Assembly: GCA_965249745.1 (NCBI GenBank) | Contig: OZ252252.1 | Location: 3,224,001 to 3,288,000, forward strand | Length of the DNA stretch: 64,000 nucleotides | Direction of reading: 5' to 3' | DNA from: JANYHH01 sp965249745 | Lineage (GTDB): Bacteria > Deinococcota > Deinococci > Deinococcales > JAAFIG01 | Part shown: positions 24,589 to 33,128 of the stretch, piece by piece | How positions within the stretch are numbered: the stretch's first letter is position 1 | Layout: the number at the start of each line of letters is the position of its first letter | The notes under the pieces: generated by a model | What the model was told of the DNA's origin: nothing | Seen by the model: only the letters and a program-made list of their open reading frames with translations | The model's database searches: none | Made by a program: the position numbers and the translations under genes

Positions 24589-25764
24589 TCACTTCAAGTA
24601 GACGAACTGCCCGGTCTTGCCGTCGCTGTTCATCTTGATCTGGGCGACGTAGAACTCCTTTTGGTTGACCTCGCCCTCCTTGTCGAAGCTGATCGTGCCC
24701 AGGGGCGTGTTGTACGAGCCGGACAGGATCGCGTCGTTCAGGCTGACCCTGGCGTCCGCCAGTTCTGTGTTGGTGACCTTGGATTTCTTGTCCACGCGGC
24801 GGAGCGCTTCGACAATCACCTGCACGGCTGTGAAGGCCTGCGCGGTGAACTGTGGTGGCTCCTTTTTGTAGGTGTTCTTGTACACGGTCCTGAAGGCCGC
24901 ATTCAACGATCCCGGCGCGGCGGGCGAGTACGCCTGCGCGATCAGCACGCCGTCGCAGTACTGCTGGCAGACCGGGAACATGTTGGCGGTGTTGAGGCCA
25001 TTGCCACCGATGATGAGACCCTTGAAGCCCGCCAGTCGGAGCTGCTTGACCAGGTTTCCGCCGTCAGCCGCCAAACCGGAGACGATCACCAGGTCGGGCT
25101 TTGTGGCCAGACCGGATGTCACCTGACTGGTGAAATCCGTGTCGGTCGTCTGGAATTTCTGGACCGTCGTGACCTCCAATCCCTGGGCTTTCGCGGTCTC
25201 CTGGAAGGTTCCGGTTTCCGAGGTGCTGAAGGCGTCGTTCTGCGCGTAGTACACCGCGACCTTCTTGATTTCCGGGTTGATCTTCAGCGCGGCTCTCACG
25301 GCGTTCGGCGCGACGACTGCCACCGGCGAGCTGACTCGAGCGATGAAATCACCGATCTGCGGCACGCCCTTGGCGGTGTTCGACGGGCCCAGCACCGGGA
25401 CCTTGGCACGGTCCGCGATCTTGTCGGCGGCGAAGGCTTGCTGCGAGAGGGTGGGCCCGATGATGGCCACGACGTTGTTCTTGTTGATCTGCGTCTGGAA
25501 GGCGTTGATCGCCCCCGCCTCGTCGCCGCCGGTATCCTCGAAGAAGAGCTTGAACGGCGTGCCATTGATGCCGCCGCGCGAGTTGAAGAAGGACTCGGCG
25601 ATCTGCGCCCCGATCACCTGTTCGCGCCCCAAGAGCGCCGTGTTCGAGGTCTGCGCCACGGAAACGCCGATCGCAACTGGCGTGGCAACCTTTTCTGCGA
25701 CCACGAGCGTGGCGAACGAGGCGATGCCAAAGGCGGCGGCGAGCTGTTTGACTGCTAATTTCAT
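24589..25764 (-). CDS. Branched-chain amino acid ABC transporter substrate-binding protein
   Basis: 391 residues. Signal peptide about residues 1-24 (MKLAVKQLAAAFGIASFATL). The mature protein is a type I periplasmic binding fold (NSRGGINGTPFKLFFEDTGG; VAIIGPTLSQQAFAA; ARVSSPVAVVAPN), typical of LivJ/LivK-like proteins. A Cys pair (FPVCQQYCDGV) may form a disulfide. AAGGAGAG 4 bases upstream fixes the ATG at 25764. A frame extending to 25851 is not supported. It is the first gene of the liv operon; the GntR gene is divergent. Confidence 0.9.
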   Translation of the reverse strand: MKLAVKQLAAAFGIASFATLVVAEKVATPVAIGVSVAQTSNTALLGREQVIGAQIAESFFNSRGGINGTPFKLFFEDTGGDEAGAINAFQTQINKNNVVAIIGPTLSQQAFAADKIADRAKVPVLGPSNTAKGVPQIGDFIARVSSPVAVVAPNAVRAALKINPEIKKVAVYYAQNDAFSTSETGTFQETAKAQGLEVTTVQKFQTTDTDFTSQVTSGLATKPDLVIVSGLAADGGNLVKQLRLAGFKGLIIGGNGLNTANMFPVCQQYCDGVLIAQAYSPAAPGSLNAAFRTVYKNTYKKEPPQFTAQAFTAVQVIVEALRRVDKKSKVTNTELADARVSLNDAILSGSYNTPLGTISFDKEGEVNQKEFYVAQIKMNSDGKTGQFVYLK

Positions 25765-25938
25765 GGTTCTCTCCTTGAGCTGCAAAAGCACAAACACCGT
25801 TCTAGACACATCCCCAATCTCGAGTCGGATTCGAGTTGACCAAGAGTTCACCTCTGGATCGTGAATTCATCCGCGACTCGAGGGCAACCGTTTGTAGAGA
25901 CGCCAGCAAGATACGCAGCTCTGTTCCAAATGTCAAGT

Positions 25939-25947
25939 GTTCTGAAC
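25939..25947. promoter_or_regulatory. Candidate operator of the GntR regulator
   Basis: Perfect palindrome GTTCTGAAC in the spacer between the divergent regulator and liv operon. It covers the expected -35 position of the TAGGGT promoter at 25961-25966. Regulator binding here is a guess from position. Confidence 0.3.
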
Positions 25948-25960
25948 TTCTAAGCTGTGC

Positions 25961-25966
25961 TAGGGT
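25961..25966 (+). promoter_or_regulatory. -10 box (TAGGGT) of the GntR gene, leaderless type
   Basis: It ends 5 bases before the ATG at 25972. Confidence 0.4.
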
Positions 25967-25971
25967 GAGGC

Positions 25972-27045
25972 ATGGCAGACAGCAAGTTGTTCGAGCCGCT
26001 GAAGCAACGCGGCTCGCTCGGCAACGACATCGCGCAGCAGTTGCAGCGCCGCATTCGGGACGGAACCTTCAAACCTGGTGACGTGCTGCCGGGGCAACGC
26101 GAGCTGGCCGTGAGTTTCGGCGCGAGCCTGTCGTCGGTCCGCGAGGCGATCAGCGTCCTCTCGGCGGCCGGGCTGGTGGAGGCGAAGGCGGGCAAAGGCA
26201 CGACCGTGCGCTCCGTCAGCGAGGGTTCCTCCGGGGATTTCGAGGGCTGGCTTGGGGTGCTGGGTAGCCCTGAAGAGGCACAGGAACTCGTGGAGGCCAG
26301 GAAGCTCTTGGAGCAGCACAGCGTCCAGCAGGCCGCGCTAAAGGCGGGCCCCGAGGACGCCACCAAGCTCTACGGTCTCTTGTCCGTGATGCACAAGGCG
26401 GTGCGTGACCGAAACGCGGAGGAGTACGCCGAATCCGATATCGCGTTTCACATCGGGATCGCGGAAATCGCGGGCAACCGGGTGATCGTGCGACTGATGA
26501 AATCCATGCACACCGCCCTGTACCAACTCTTCCGCGAGGGCATCCGCAAGGCCTTCGCCGAGGACAGCATCGGCGCGCATTTCGAGATGCACAAACGCCT
26601 GACCCAAGCCCTGACCGCTAACGATCCGGCCGCCTCGGTCGAGGCTTTGACAGCTATGCTGGACGGCTCCGCCCCGGAGTACATCGCGCTGTTACGTGAC
26701 GAGGCGTCCCCTCCGAACCGCTCGAGCGACGGGGAGGGCGAATCTGGCATCGTCGGCAGTGCCACGCTGGGAGCGCTCCTCGAGGCTTACCGCGAAGCAA
26801 TCGGGCCAGCCGCCGATCTGTTGTTTGAAGAGACCGCCGAGCGGTTGAATCTGAGACTCGAGATTCTGCCCGTGCGCTCCTTTCAGGAGTTTCTGACGGA
26901 CTTGACGGCCGCGATCGAACACCCACAGTTGCGCCTGATCTTTCAGACCAGGGTCAGCAAGCTGCTCGCAAATGGTGGGCAAATAGAAGCAAGCTCAGGT
27001 CGTTCCGTGCGGAGAATTGCGGCTTTAAGATTGAAACCGAGCTGA
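25972..27045 (+). CDS. GntR/FadR-type transcriptional regulator with extra C-terminal domain
   Basis: 357 residues. The winged helix-turn-helix at residues about 15-80 reads IRDGTFKPGDVLPGQRELAV...SSVREAISVLSAAGLVEAKAGKGTTV. The FCD ligand-binding domain (about 95-235) has AESDIAFHIGIAEIAGN, with the Asp and His residues that usually hold a metal. Usual FadR-type proteins end near residue 240. This one has about 110 more residues (GALLEAYREAIGPAADLLFEE) that I do not recognise. Divergent from the liv operon, so it probably controls amino acid uptake. Confidence 0.8.
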   Translation: MADSKLFEPLKQRGSLGNDIAQQLQRRIRDGTFKPGDVLPGQRELAVSFGASLSSVREAISVLSAAGLVEAKAGKGTTVRSVSEGSSGDFEGWLGVLGSPEEAQELVEARKLLEQHSVQQAALKAGPEDATKLYGLLSVMHKAVRDRNAEEYAESDIAFHIGIAEIAGNRVIVRLMKSMHTALYQLFREGIRKAFAEDSIGAHFEMHKRLTQALTANDPAASVEALTAMLDGSAPEYIALLRDEASPPNRSSDGEGESGIVGSATLGALLEAYREAIGPAADLLFEETAERLNLRLEILPVRSFQEFLTDLTAAIEHPQLRLIFQTRVSKLLANGGQIEASSGRSVRRIAALRLKPS

Positions 27046-27113
27046 ATTGGGGATACGCCAATCGGTGCTATCCTGGCGGGCATTCCAACTGCGACAGGTA
27101 ACGGGAGAGCCGC

Positions 27114-27935
27114 ATGAGTCAGCCCTTGAACACTCGCGCCGTAACCAGACGTGATTCAGCGCCCGCTGGCTCGAGCATCGCCTCCCTAGCGACGCGTCGC
27201 ACCAGTCTGCGCCGTCAAATCCTGTTCGCGTCGCTGCTGCCGCTGTTTGCGATGGGTTCGTTGCTGGCGGTCTACAACACCGTGAACACGCTCAGCACCG
27301 TGATGGAGCAGTTGCACGCTCGAGGTCTGTCCGTCGCGGGTGTCACGGCCGAAGCCGTCTACGAGGACTTGGAGAAAGTTAGCAATCCGATTTTCAGAGC
27401 CGACCTGAACGCGACCGCCGCCTTCAACCTGCGGGCCATTCAGGACGGTGCATTCGTGGCGATTGCCAGCAACGACGGCATCGTGGCGATCTCAGCCCGT
27501 CCGGGTCTGGGCAGCAAACCCGTGCAGGAGGCCCTCGAGCGGCAGACTGACGCGAAAACACTGGCGGTCGGCTCCGAGCGATTCGTGGTCGCCATGCGAG
27601 GCGTGCAAAAGTTCGATGGCACGGGCAGCTTGGGGCGGGTGTACATCGGTCTCGAGACGGGCACGGTCGCGGCCCAGGTGCGCGGCACGCTGATTCCGAC
27701 TTTGTTGCTGCTCTTGGCGGCTCTTGGCGCGGCGGCGCTGCTGGCCTCGTGGTTCGCGGGTCGCGTCACCCATCCAATCCTGGAGGCCACGAACGCCGCC
27801 AACCGCATCAGTTTGGGCGATCTCGAGGCGAGCGTGCGACCGGGCAACAACGACGAGATCGGTGATCTGATGCGCGCCCTGGAGCGGATGCGGTTCTCGT
27901 TGAAGTTCATGATCGAACGCACCCGGCGAAAATAG
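27114..27935 (+). CDS. Membrane sensor with HAMP domain but no output domain
   Basis: 273 residues. Helix 1 at about 37-57, an extracytoplasmic region of about 140 residues (QDGAFVAIASNDGIVAISAR), helix 2 at about 193-213, then a HAMP domain (HPILEATNAANRISLGDLEA...NNDEIGDLMRALERMRFSL) close to the C-terminus. No kinase, cyclase or methyl-accepting domain follows, so it may signal through a partner. GGGAGA 5 bases upstream supports the ATG. Confidence 0.7.
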   Translation: MSQPLNTRAVTRRDSAPAGSSIASLATRRTSLRRQILFASLLPLFAMGSLLAVYNTVNTLSTVMEQLHARGLSVAGVTAEAVYEDLEKVSNPIFRADLNATAAFNLRAIQDGAFVAIASNDGIVAISARPGLGSKPVQEALERQTDAKTLAVGSERFVVAMRGVQKFDGTGSLGRVYIGLETGTVAAQVRGTLIPTLLLLLAALGAAALLASWFAGRVTHPILEATNAANRISLGDLEASVRPGNNDEIGDLMRALERMRFSLKFMIERTRRK

Positions 27936-28247
27936 CCTGGTCAACCGTTGAATCGGCTCAACTCGAGCACGATTGCCTTTTGAAGCGGGGTTGATACCGC
28001 GAACTTACAAGGCCTCGCAGACTAGCCTCGAGCAGCCTGCGCTTCGCGGTACAACTCTGTGAGGCTCGGAAAATTTTCGGCTGACCCAGCAGGTAACAAG
28101 GCTAATACATGCGAGGCTTCTACAGGATGTGATCAGTTCCAGCCAAAGCCGAGGGCGAATAGCGTGTGCGAATTGCTCTAGATTCAAAGCCATCAGCCCT
28201 AATCTAGATAGCCCCGGTCCCTCAGAACGCACCCCTCGAGGGCTAAC
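27936..28247. other. Gene-free stretch with a long-range hairpin
   Basis: No credible gene in 312 bases. TACCGCGAA (27995-28003) is the exact inverse of TTCGCGGTA (28043-28051), and the 39 bases between have further partial pairing (CGCAG with CTGCG). It may be a degraded repeat or a structured RNA. Confidence 0.45.
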
Positions 28248-28682
28248 TCAGGCTTTGATGCGTTCCAAGGCGCAGTACGAGACGAGCGCCACCAGTGCCC
28301 CCATCCAACCGGGCGTCCCGTCCAACTGCAAACTGAACGGCTTCCCGTTGACGCCACCGATTCGCCCCTCCAGGGCATCGCCGCGTTGCAGAGCGCGCAT
28401 CTCAAGAGCAGTAATACCCGTGCCAATTTCAGCCGTGACCTGATCCACGCCGCGCAAGGCGATCCGGTCCGCGCCGATGAAACCGATCAGCTCGCCGTGT
28501 TCCAAGCTCAGTTGCAGGCTCGCGCCGTTCTTGCCGCCGACGGTTCCCCTGACCCCGTTCTCGGTCAGATCGAGCTGGATGTCTTTGCCCATCAGCGCAC
28601 TGCCGACCCGTCCCAGAAGGCGGTCTCCCTCGAGTCGCGCCTTGATCTCGAAGCGTTCGGTTCCCAAAATCCCTGTCATCAT
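28248..28682 (-). CDS. Hypothetical protein with internal beta repeats
   Basis: 144 residues. Several short repeats of about 18-20 residues (RLEGDRLLGRVGS, GVRGTVGGKNGASLQLSLE, ALEGRIGGVNGKPFSLQLD) suggest a beta-solenoid or barrel. The C-terminal part is hydrophobic (MGALVALVSYCALE). No family recognised. TATACT (complement of 28692-28697) ends 9 bases before the first of two ATGs. Confidence 0.6.
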   Translation of the reverse strand: MMTGILGTERFEIKARLEGDRLLGRVGSALMGKDIQLDLTENGVRGTVGGKNGASLQLSLEHGELIGFIGADRIALRGVDQVTAEIGTGITALEMRALQRGDALEGRIGGVNGKPFSLQLDGTPGWMGALVALVSYCALERIKA

Positions 28683-28794
28683 CGGTCTGGGAGTATACCC
28701 GGTGCCGTGCCGGAAATAGAGCTTGTTGACAAGCCCGAAACGACTTGATACACTCCCGTTCGCATTGCAGTAGCGCGCATTGCGGCTCTCGTTC

Positions 28795-28884
28795 GGAGGG
28801 TTGGCCGAGCGGTTGAAGGCAGCAGTCTTGAAAACTGCAGTGGGGGGAACTCCACCGGGGGTTCGAATCCCTCACCCTCCGCCA
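28795..28884 (+). tRNA. tRNA-Ser (anticodon TGA)
   Basis: 90 nt with the long variable arm of tRNA-Ser. The acceptor GGAGGGT pairs with ACCCTCC, the discriminator is G, and CCA is encoded. Anticodon TGA. Confidence 0.95.
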
Positions 28885-28906
28885 AGGAACCCAAAGACAC
28901 ACACCT

Positions 28907-28998
28907 GGAGAGGTGGGTGAGCGGCTGAAACCAACGGTTTGCTAAACCGTCGTACGGGGAGACCTGTACCGAGAGTTCGAATCTCTCCCTCTCCGCCA
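28907..28998 (+). tRNA. tRNA-Ser (anticodon GCT)
   Basis: 92 nt, long variable arm. The acceptor GGAGAGG pairs with CCTCTCC, and CCA is encoded. Anticodon loop TTGCTAA gives GCT. It is 22 bases after the first tRNA-Ser and probably in the same transcript. Confidence 0.95.
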
Positions 28999-29034
28999 GA
29001 AGTTCAGAAATTTGTTTACCGCAGGGAACAGAAT

Positions 29035-29111
<77 letters not shown>

Positions 29112-29115
29112 AGAT

Positions 29116-29142
29116 CAGGGCGATGCCAGTGGCATCGCCCTG
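29116..29142 (+). terminator. Terminator of the Ser-Ser-Arg tRNA cluster
   Basis: Perfect 12-bp stem (29116-29127 with 29131-29142), 3-base loop, followed by TTGTGTTG, 4 bases after tRNA-Arg. Confidence 0.8.
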
Positions 29143-29269
29143 TTGTGTTGGCTCGAGGTGAGTGGTGATTTCGGCGTTCGCGGTCTCGAGGACACGTTCA
29201 AACCCAATTGCGGTTGATTTCTCGAGCATGAGCAACGAGTGTGACTCAGGTGTCGCAATTGTTGATTTT

Positions 29270-30499
29270 TCAAATCGAAACGCTGGGAAAGGCGACCGCG
29301 AACTCCGCTCCGTGCGGTTCCAAATTGCGAGCCGAAACGCTGCCGCCGTGCAGTTGCACGATCGCTTTGACGATGCTCAAACCCAGCCCGGAACCGCCGG
29401 AGGCTCGAGTTCGGGATTCGTCAACGCGGTAGAATCGGTCGAACACCCGGTCCAGGTCGGCGCTCGGGAGGCCGTTGCCATCGTCGGAGATCGTGACCCT
29501 GGCGGTCGCGGCGTCGTGGCTGAGGTTCAGTTTTACGGCTGACGCGGTGTACTTCAGGGCATTCTCTAGCAGGTTCGTCAGCACTTGGCGCACACGGTCG
29601 GGATCGGCGTTGACGTTGACGCTTTGCGTGTTTACGCGCAGAGTTTTCCCCTCGCGCTCGGCGCGCGCCTCGAAGCCCTGCGCCACCTCGCGCACGAGCA
29701 CCTCGAGGTCCACCGAGCGTCGCTCCAGACTGAGGCGACCCGCCTCGGCCAGGGACAATACCCGCAGGTCTTCCACGAGCCGCGAGAGGAACTTGGTCTG
29801 GGCTTGCAACCGGGCGATCTCGCTGGCATCCAGCGCGAACACGCCGTCCTCCAGCGCCTCGAGCCGGGATTGCATGACGGTCAACGGGGTGCGCAGCTCG
29901 TGAGCGATGTCGGCGATCAGTTGGCGACGCTCGTTCTCGTTGCGCTCCAGGGTTTGCGCCATGCTGTTAAAGCTTCTAGCCAGTTGCGCGGTTTCGTCGC
30001 CGGGCGTGGGATCTTTCGGTTCGCGGACCCGAGCGTCCAGACTGCCGCCCGCTACAAGCCGGGCGGCTCTCGAGACATCCTGGATCGGTCGGGCGATCCG
30101 TTGACCCATCAGCAATGCCAACGCCAGCGCTAGCAGCATGGCCACGACGGTGCTACCGATCAGGATCGGGATGACCCAGGGGCGCGGATCAAAGATATCC
30201 ACTCGAGGTTTCGGTGGGCGCGGGCCGGAGGGGTGTCCGCCGCCGTCGGCGCGCTTCTGCTCGTTGTTCATCAGCCACTCGGGGCAGTTTTGCAGCAGTT
30301 CCGGGCGCGTCTGACAAAGCTCGCGGGCGTTCTGAAAGAAGGTTTGCGTGACCTTCGTGTCCTGCGGCGGTAAGCGCCCTCGCGTGTCAGCCCCAATGTA
30401 AACCGCCACGAACAACAGCGCCACGCTCGAGAACGCGGCCATCATCATGGCTCCGCCGAGTTTGAAGGCGATCCCGGAGAACTTCACGCGCCGCCCCAT
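29270..30499 (-). CDS. Sensor histidine kinase
   Basis: 409 residues. Membrane helix 1 at about 15-35, an external loop of about 75 residues with two Cys (RELCQTRPELLQNCPEWL), helix 2 at about 112-135, HAMP, then HisKA with the phosphorylated His in IADIAHELRTPLTV. The HATPase domain has NLLENALKYTA, SDDGNGLP and GSGLGLSIVKAI. The start lies inside the end of the response regulator gene (16-base overlap), so the pair is co-translated. Confidence 0.93.
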   Translation of the reverse strand: MGRRVKFSGIAFKLGGAMMMAAFSSVALLFVAVYIGADTRGRLPPQDTKVTQTFFQNARELCQTRPELLQNCPEWLMNNEQKRADGGGHPSGPRPPKPRVDIFDPRPWVIPILIGSTVVAMLLALALALLMGQRIARPIQDVSRAARLVAGGSLDARVREPKDPTPGDETAQLARSFNSMAQTLERNENERRQLIADIAHELRTPLTVMQSRLEALEDGVFALDASEIARLQAQTKFLSRLVEDLRVLSLAEAGRLSLERRSVDLEVLVREVAQGFEARAEREGKTLRVNTQSVNVNADPDRVRQVLTNLLENALKYTASAVKLNLSHDAATARVTISDDGNGLPSADLDRVFDRFYRVDESRTRASGGSGLGLSIVKAIVQLHGGSVSARNLEPHGAEFAVAFPSVSI

Positions 30500-31176
30500 A
30501 ATCGGTAGCCAATGCCGCGCACCGTCTCGAGCATCTCACCAACGCCGCAATCGTCCAGTTTGCGACGCAGATTTTTCAGGTGCGCGTCCACAACGCGCTC
30601 CAGCGCGTCCGAATCGGGCAGCGCGACCTCGAGGAGTTCGACCCGGCTGAACGCTCGGCCGTTGGAGCGGGCGAGCGCCTCTAACAATCTGAATTCGGTT
30701 GGGGTCAGTTCCAGTCGGCGCTCACCGACTTTGGCCATCACGGAGACCGAATCCACTTCCAGCAACGTCCCGGTCTGGGTGTGGGTGACGCGGTGCATGT
30801 GGCGCGTTTCCTGCGGTTGGGCGCGGCGCAGCACGGCTTTGACCCGTGCGACCACCTCGCGCGGCGAGAAGGGTTTCACCACGTAATCGTCCGCGCCGAG
30901 TTCCAACCCTAGCAGCCGGTCTATGTCCTCTGCCCGCGCGGTCAGCATGATGACCGGCGTCTGCGAGACGGCTCTGACGCGGCGCAGAATCTCCAAGCCG
31001 TCCGGGGCGGGGATCTGAATGTCCAACAGAATCAGGTCAGGCTTCGAGGCGCGCCAGTACTCGAGGGCGCGGGTTCCGTCGCTAGCGCGTTCGGTTTGAA
31101 ATCCGTCGCGGCGCAAATAGGCTTCCAGCACCTCGGCGATCTCGAGTTCGTCCTCGACGATGAGAATACGGCTCAT
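30484..31176 (-). CDS. OmpR-family response regulator
   Basis: 230 residues. The receiver has the acidic pocket VEDE, the phospho-acceptor Asp in LILLDIQIPAPDG, Thr in IMLTARAED and Lys in YVVKPFSPRE. The C-terminal winged helix has ELTPTEFRLLEALARSNGRAF and VDAHLKNLRRKL. TAGACT (complement of 31184-31189) ends 7 bases before the ATG. Partner of the kinase. Its targets are not evident, but the efflux operon downstream on the other strand is a candidate. Confidence 0.93.
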   Translation of the reverse strand: MSRILIVEDELEIAEVLEAYLRRDGFQTERASDGTRALEYWRASKPDLILLDIQIPAPDGLEILRRVRAVSQTPVIMLTARAEDIDRLLGLELGADDYVVKPFSPREVVARVKAVLRRAQPQETRHMHRVTHTQTGTLLEVDSVSVMAKVGERRLELTPTEFRLLEALARSNGRAFSRVELLEVALPDSDALERVVDAHLKNLRRKLDDCGVGEMLETVRGIGYRLWGGA

Positions 31177-31466
31177 GCTGATCAGTCTACGGGGACAGGT
31201 GAACGAATGCGGACGGTCCTGTGAAGAATCGGTGAAGCTGAGAGCTTTGTTGCCAACTCGAGCGAGCGAGAATAATGCAGAAGTGGAATGCGTTGACGAT
31301 TTCTTGGGATAGCGTTATGCGAAAAACTTAGTTGTCCAGTGCGCCTATGTCGTGAGGTTGGCGCACACTCGCCCCATCGCAGAAATCTCTGAGAGATCAG
31401 GAAACGCGGAGTACATCAGAAAGTCAGCCACGCTAATCCGAGGACAGACCCGAAAGAGGCGTCACC
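31177..31466. other. Intergenic region between the response regulator and the decayed secreted gene
   Basis: 290 bases. It contains the regulator promoter and, at its end, the leader CCCGAAAGAGGCG, which also precedes the intact paralogue at 32369. No gene seen. Confidence 0.4.
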
Positions 31467-31985
31467 ATGACGACAGAGAAACCCGTCATCACGTCCGCCG
31501 TCGCCATCGCTCTTGGACTCGCGGCCGCTCACGCCGCGCCAACCTCGAGCCAGATCAACTTTGACCGGTCACGGTGGAAACTATGCTGATCGCCGGAACC
31601 CAGAGCCTAACGCTCAACCTGGCCGCGAATGGTTGCATGGACGCGCAGCAGAGAATCCGCCTCGAGGATGGCGTGTCTAAAATCGCCGACGAGGTGAACC
31701 TGCAAACCTTTCATGTGCCGGAAGGTGTGACCTTCGCCCTAACCGATCAAAGCCTGACCTCGAGCCGGGCTGAATGAAGATGAATCCAGCGGCGGATACG
31801 AGGGGGCCGGGGAGCTGGTCTTGGGCTTCGATGTCACCAAGACTGATTTGGGCGCTGGCAATTATCCGGTTCAGGAGATCCTCGAGAATCCGGGTACGGG
31901 TGCTAGCAGGACAGTCAAGTGGACTGTGCAAGGGCAGCCACCATCGTCGTTCGGTAGAAATCAGGACGCAACGATTGCGTCCTGA
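31467..31985 (+). pseudogene. Decayed paralogue of the secreted protein at 32369
   Basis: Three reading frames together make one protein like the gene at 32369-32821. Frame 1 gives a signal peptide (VITSAVAIALGLAAAHAAP) and stops. Frame 2 gives MLIAGTQSLTLNLAANGCMD, then FHVPEGVTFALTDQSLTS. Frame 3 gives GAGELVLGFDVTKTDLGAGN, then YPVQEILENPGTGA. These match LNSGDTQD, VIAPEGIGITLIDRNLTNS and YPVQVVLENPKTGA of the intact copy. So there are at least two frameshifts, near 31563 and 31770. The shared leader shows it arose by tandem duplication. Confidence 0.8.
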
Positions 31986-31992
31986 TTTTTTT
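31962..31992 (+). terminator. Terminator of the decayed secreted gene
   Basis: Perfect 10-bp stem (31962-31971 with 31975-31984), 3-base loop, then seven T. The downstream stop codon lies inside it. Confidence 0.9.
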
Positions 31993-32368
31993 GGCTCTGG
32001 AAAAACGCTGGTGGGCGTATGTCTTTCAACCAATCTCACGTTCCATCTTACGGTGAAACCACCAAGCCCGCCCCCCGTCACGTTTCGTGCGACCTCTTGT
32101 TCACGCAAACTTCACGGGAATTGTGACCGAATCCAAGCCCAGCCGGGCAGGATAGTTGATTGGGACACGAATTTCAGCGGCTCGCGGTTCTAGCGATTTA
32201 AGGATTTATAACTTCACTCGTTCTCCGTTTCACCTGCGCCGAACCGTCACAGTCAGGGGGCAAACTCTCTCTTGTCGCAGCGGACCTGGGAGACACCCAG
32301 CCGCTCGAGAGATAAAAAAGCGCGGGACACCCTAGAAAGTCGCCCGCGCACCCCGAAAGAGGTGCCAT
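31993..32368. other. Gene-free stretch upstream of the intact secreted gene
   Basis: About 375 bases with no credible gene. It ends with the leader CCCGAAAGAGGTG that serves as ribosome binding site for the gene at 32369. Confidence 0.4.
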
Positions 32369-32821
32369 ATGTTCGCACACACCAAGAAGTTTGTCATCGC
32401 CTCCCTGCTCGCCACCGCCGTTGGAACCGCCGCCTTCGCCGCGCCGCAGTACACCGCCCCGCAGTTCGGTCCGACGGAATCCATGAGCACGATCACCCTG
32501 AACAGCGGTGACACCCAGGACACGTACATCAATGTCCGCGCCAGCGAGTTGTTAGATGCCAACGACATGATTCTCGCCATGTACACCGCCAATGACCTGA
32601 GTGGCTTCGTCAACATCAAACAGGTGATCGCCCCAGAAGGAATTGGCATCACCCTGATTGACCGGAACCTGACGAACAGCGGACTGAACGGGCAATTGCG
32701 GCTCGAGTTCGAGTTCACGAACGCCAACGTCGGCTACGCCAGCTACCCCGTGCAGGTCGTGCTCGAGAATCCAAAGACCGGCGCGACGTACACCCTCAAT
32801 CTGACGGTCCAGACCCGTTGA
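32369..32821 (+). CDS. Small secreted beta-protein of unknown function
   Basis: 150 residues. Signal peptide residues 1-25 (VIASLLATAVGTAAFAAP). The mature part is predicted beta-strand (MSTITLNSGDTQDTYINV; QLRLEFEFTNANVG; YPVQVVLENPKTGATYTL), reminiscent of an immunoglobulin-like sandwich. No family recognised. AGAGGTG 4 bases upstream is a clear ribosome binding site. A decayed tandem copy lies 400 bases upstream. Confidence 0.7.
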   Translation: MFAHTKKFVIASLLATAVGTAAFAAPQYTAPQFGPTESMSTITLNSGDTQDTYINVRASELLDANDMILAMYTANDLSGFVNIKQVIAPEGIGITLIDRNLTNSGLNGQLRLEFEFTNANVGYASYPVQVVLENPKTGATYTLNLTVQTR

Positions 32822-32860
32822 ACTTGAGAGGTCAGCCTTCACAGCACGATAGACATACCC

Positions 32861-32897
32861 AAAAGAGAGGGCAGCCGCCGAGGCCGTCCTCTCTTTT
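32861..32897 (+). terminator. Terminator of the secreted-protein gene
   Basis: AAAAGAGAGG (32861-32870) pairs with CCTCTCTTTT (32888-32897), 40 bases after the stop. Confidence 0.75.
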
Positions 32898-33128
32898 CAG
32901 ACTGTGGAAGGAATACGAACAATAGCTTCAGTGTGGTGAGGCCGGGGATTTACGGCGCACGGCAAGACTGATGAACGCTATGAAAAGTGGCCTCGAGCCT
33001 TCTTGTTGGAAGAGGACAACCCCAGACTGATGGGGCGTGGGGTGAGGCAGAACCGTTCACAGAACCTACACAATTCCTCCGCGCCGCCGTCATACGCTCA
33101 CGGCACAGTAGCGTACGGAGGATCGTGC

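Noticed and set aside
24532..25758. 408-codon open frame on the plus strand
   Set aside because: It lies antisense to the well-supported liv binding-protein gene and has no family motif or start signal.
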